From assembly GCA_041906185.1 (NCBI GenBank), contig JAYRJQ010000006.1, positions 1 to 64,000 of the forward strand: a DNA stretch of 64,000 nt, written 5' to 3'. Both the position numbers and the translations under genes were made by a program. This stretch comes from Roseateles_B sp041906185. Its GTDB lineage: Bacteria > Pseudomonadota > Gammaproteobacteria > Burkholderiales > Burkholderiaceae_C. Below the pieces are notes generated by a model that made no database searches, was not told the origin of the DNA, and was given only the letters and a program-made list of their open reading frames with translations. Positions 62,428-64,000 of this stretch are shown here, one piece after another; the stretch's first letter is position 1, and every line of letters begins with the position of its first letter.

Positions 62428-63651
62428 TCAGGCGCGGGCCGCGCGCAGGTTCATGGAGAAGTTGCGCAGCTCGGCGATGCCGCTCTCCTCGGCCTTCTTG
62501 CACCAGGCCTGGAGGTCACGCACCAGTTGCTCGGCGGACACGTTCGTGCGGGTCCAGAGCTGGCGCAGTTCCTCGCGCATCGTCAGCAGCTTGTCCAGGG
62601 CCGGCGAAGCCGCCAGCACGCCGGCGATGTCGCTCTGGACGGCCTGAGGGATGCGATCGGCATCGCGGTGCAGCCAGCGCTTGGCCAGCTTGAACTGCTT
62701 CCACTTGGCGCTGTGCTGCTCACCCTGGGCCTTCAGGCGGGCCAGCTCGATCGCGCAGGCCGCCTTCACGTTGCGGCCATAGCTGGCCATGATCTCGTAG
62801 CGGTTGGCGATGATGGCTTCCAGCGTGGCCTTGTCGGCTTCGGCCTTGAGCTCGCCCATCTTCAGCTGCGGCGCGGTCTTGCGGACCTTGGCCCAGCCGA
62901 TCATCTCCATGGCGCGGATGTAGGCCCAGCCGAGGTCGAACTCGAAGGGCTTGACCGAGAACTTGGCCGAGGTCGGGTAGGTGTGGTGGTTGTTGTGCAG
63001 CTCTTCGCCGCCAATGATCAGGCCCCAGGGCGAGACATTGGTGGAGGCATCCTGCGCCTCGAAGTTGCGGTAGCCCCAGTAGTGGCCGATGCCGTTGATC
63101 ACGCCGGCGGCCCAGATCGGGATCCAGACCATCTGGATGGCCCAGATCGTGGCGCCGATCGCGCCGAACAGGGCTAGGTTGATGATCATCATCAGGGCCA
63201 CGCCCTGCCAGCTGTAGGGCGTGTAGAGGTTGCGCTCGATCCAGTCGTTCGGCACGCCGTGGCTGTACTTGGCAAGCGTCTCCTGGTTCTTGGCCTCGGC
63301 GCGGTAGAGCTCCGAGCCGCGCAGCAGCACGGTCTCGATGCCGCGGGTCACCGGGCTGTGCGGGTCATCGACGGTCTCACACTTGGCGTGGTGCTTGCGG
63401 TGGATGGCCACCCATTCCTTGGTCACCATGCCCGTCGTCAGCCAGAGCCAGAAACGGAAGAAATGGGAGGGGATGGGCCCCAGGTCCAGGGCGCGGTGGG
63501 CCTGCGCGCGGTGCAGGAAGATGGTCACGGAGGCAATGGTGAGATGCGTCACCACCAGCGTGTAGACCACGATCTGCCAAATGCTGGCGCCCGTCAGGCC
63601 TTCGCTCAGCCAGTTGACGAGCACGTCGCGCACGATCATCAATTCATTCAT
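62428..63651 (-). CDS. Membrane fatty acid desaturase (DesA/delta-9 type)
   Basis: A 407-residue diiron membrane enzyme that introduces a double bond into acyl chains. The three histidine boxes are visible: HRAQAHR, HRKHH and HNNHHTYP. About four hydrophobic segments separate them (TLVVTHLTIASVTIFL, WLWLTTGMV, LMMIINLALFGAIGATIWAI and IPIWAAGVINGI). Residues about 260-407 form a soluble, charged extension (beginning near KAEADKATLE) whose end, MREELRQLWTRTNVSAEQLV, resembles ISL3-type transposase C-termini. The long tail is absent from short delta-9 desaturases. It faces the rRNA methyltransferase gene upstream. Confidence 0.9.
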   Translation of the reverse strand: MNELMIVRDVLVNWLSEGLTGASIWQIVVYTLVVTHLTIASVTIFLHRAQAHRALDLGPIPSHFFRFWLWLTTGMVTKEWVAIHRKHHAKCETVDDPHSPVTRGIETVLLRGSELYRAEAKNQETLAKYSHGVPNDWIERNLYTPYSWQGVALMMIINLALFGAIGATIWAIQMVWIPIWAAGVINGIGHYWGYRNFEAQDASTNVSPWGLIIGGEELHNNHHTYPTSAKFSVKPFEFDLGWAYIRAMEMIGWAKVRKTAPQLKMGELKAEADKATLEAIIANRYEIMASYGRNVKAACAIELARLKAQGEQHSAKWKQFKLAKRWLHRDADRIPQAVQSDIAGVLAASPALDKLLTMREELRQLWTRTNVSAEQLVRDLQAWCKKAEESGIAELRNFSMNLRAARA

Positions 63652-63816
63652 TCAGTCCGACCTCTGCTTCTTTGAGAAGCGTCATGGGGATGTCAAAAAG
63701 CGTGTCAATTGTAGGGGAGGCGCCCTAAAAGACCTCTTGATCTATGTCTAGACGGCCGCCTGGATCGCGCCAAAGTGGCGCTTTCGGGCCTGGCGGCCGC
63801 CCGATCGCAAACGATC

Positions 63817-64000
63817 TCAGGCCTTGCGCTCCCAAATGGCGGCGAAGAAGCCGTCCACCTGATGGCGATGCGGCCAGAGGCGGATGAAGCCCTGCTCGCA
63901 CAGGCTGGCCGCCTGGGTCACATGGGCCTTCTCGAGCACGGCGGCGGCGTCCAGGGGCACGAAGTCCGGGTGCGATTCGCCGAAGGCGCGGGCGATGTCC
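63817..64000 (-). CDS. 16S rRNA m5C methyltransferase-like protein (RsmB-type), 3' end only
   Basis: The frame is open to the right edge, so only the last 61 codons are seen. The C-terminus reads RLWPHRHQVDGFFAAIWERKA, the typical end of NOL1/NOP2/Sun-family RNA cytosine methyltransferases such as RsmB, preceded by ESHPDFVPLDAAAVLE. The catalytic cysteines lie outside the window. RsmB is the likeliest member, but a related enzyme (RsmF-like) is not excluded. The 165 bases to the desaturase start contain no visible gene. Confidence 0.75.
   Translation of the reverse strand, partial: DIARAFGESHPDFVPLDAAAVLEKAHVTQAASLCEQGFIRLWPHRHQVDGFFAAIWERKA

Overview
The window is GC-rich chromosomal DNA of a betaproteobacterium. 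The gene order (trxB next to ftsK-lolA-rarA, coaBC-dut, rpmB-rpmG, a livHMGF cluster, a trimeric-type purine nucleoside phosphorylase beside a BMP-type nucleoside transporter) and the protein sequences fit Burkholderiales, most likely the Roseateles/Pelomonas/Rubrivivax-like group. The genus is an inference. No rRNA genes, CRISPR array, prophage, transposase gene or plasmid functions were seen. One tRNA gene, tRNA-Leu(CAA), is present.

Layout. (1) Positions 1-6213, + strand: the 3' part of a large repeat adhesin built from nearly identical 441-bp units, tightly followed by an HlyD-like adaptor with an extra N-terminal cytoplasmic domain and then by a fused PqqD-like/M50 site-2-protease-like/HlyD-like membrane protein. 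This is the most unusual locus of the window. (2) Positions 6259-17034, - strand: a run of eleven co-directional genes. Transcription begins with a BMP-family nucleoside ABC transporter, passes through cytidine deaminase, purine nucleoside phosphorylase, deoxyribose-phosphate aldolase and thymidine phosphorylase, and ends with trmB, coaBC and dut. The operon promoter overlaps a LacI/PurR-like operator. (3) 17496-19807: Fur box, feoA, feoB. (4) 19983-31180: a secreted orphan protein, a PrsT-like TPR lipoprotein, exonuclease I, an S9 peptidase, PBP1A and an S41-like protein. (5) 31369-45252: a KAS III-like synthase, GMP reductase, two acyltransferases, a CocE/S15-like hydrolase, valS, a degenerate 2-hydroxyacid dehydrogenase, galU, a TusA-like protein and cysM. 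(6) 45429-50517: tRNA-Leu, rhomboid protease, an atypical SDR, a ferredoxin-reductase-like protein, a 2OG-Fe dioxygenase and an amino acid dehydrogenase. (7) 50653-54469: branched-chain amino acid ABC transporter genes livFGMH, interspersed with about 80-bp palindromic repeats. (8) 54708-64000: rarA, lolA, ftsK, a Crp-family regulator, trxB, rpmB-rpmG, a DUF3016-like protein, a fatty acid desaturase and the 3' end of an rRNA methyltransferase gene.

How the parts work together. Block 2 reads as a single nucleoside-scavenging pathway: import, deamination, phosphorolysis, then cleavage of deoxyribose phosphate into central metabolism. The leucine-type dehydrogenase faces the liv cluster convergently, which suggests branched-chain amino acid uptake and catabolism. 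The feo pair takes up ferrous iron under probable Fur control. Several 5' leaders (guaC, valS, the ferredoxin-reductase-like gene) carry strong hairpins that may regulate expression. A dispersed 16-mer and a larger palindromic repeat family lie mostly at gene ends.

Limits: all family calls come from reading motifs and general resemblance. No alignment, structure prediction or database search was run. Start sites were chosen from codon context and ribosome binding sites.
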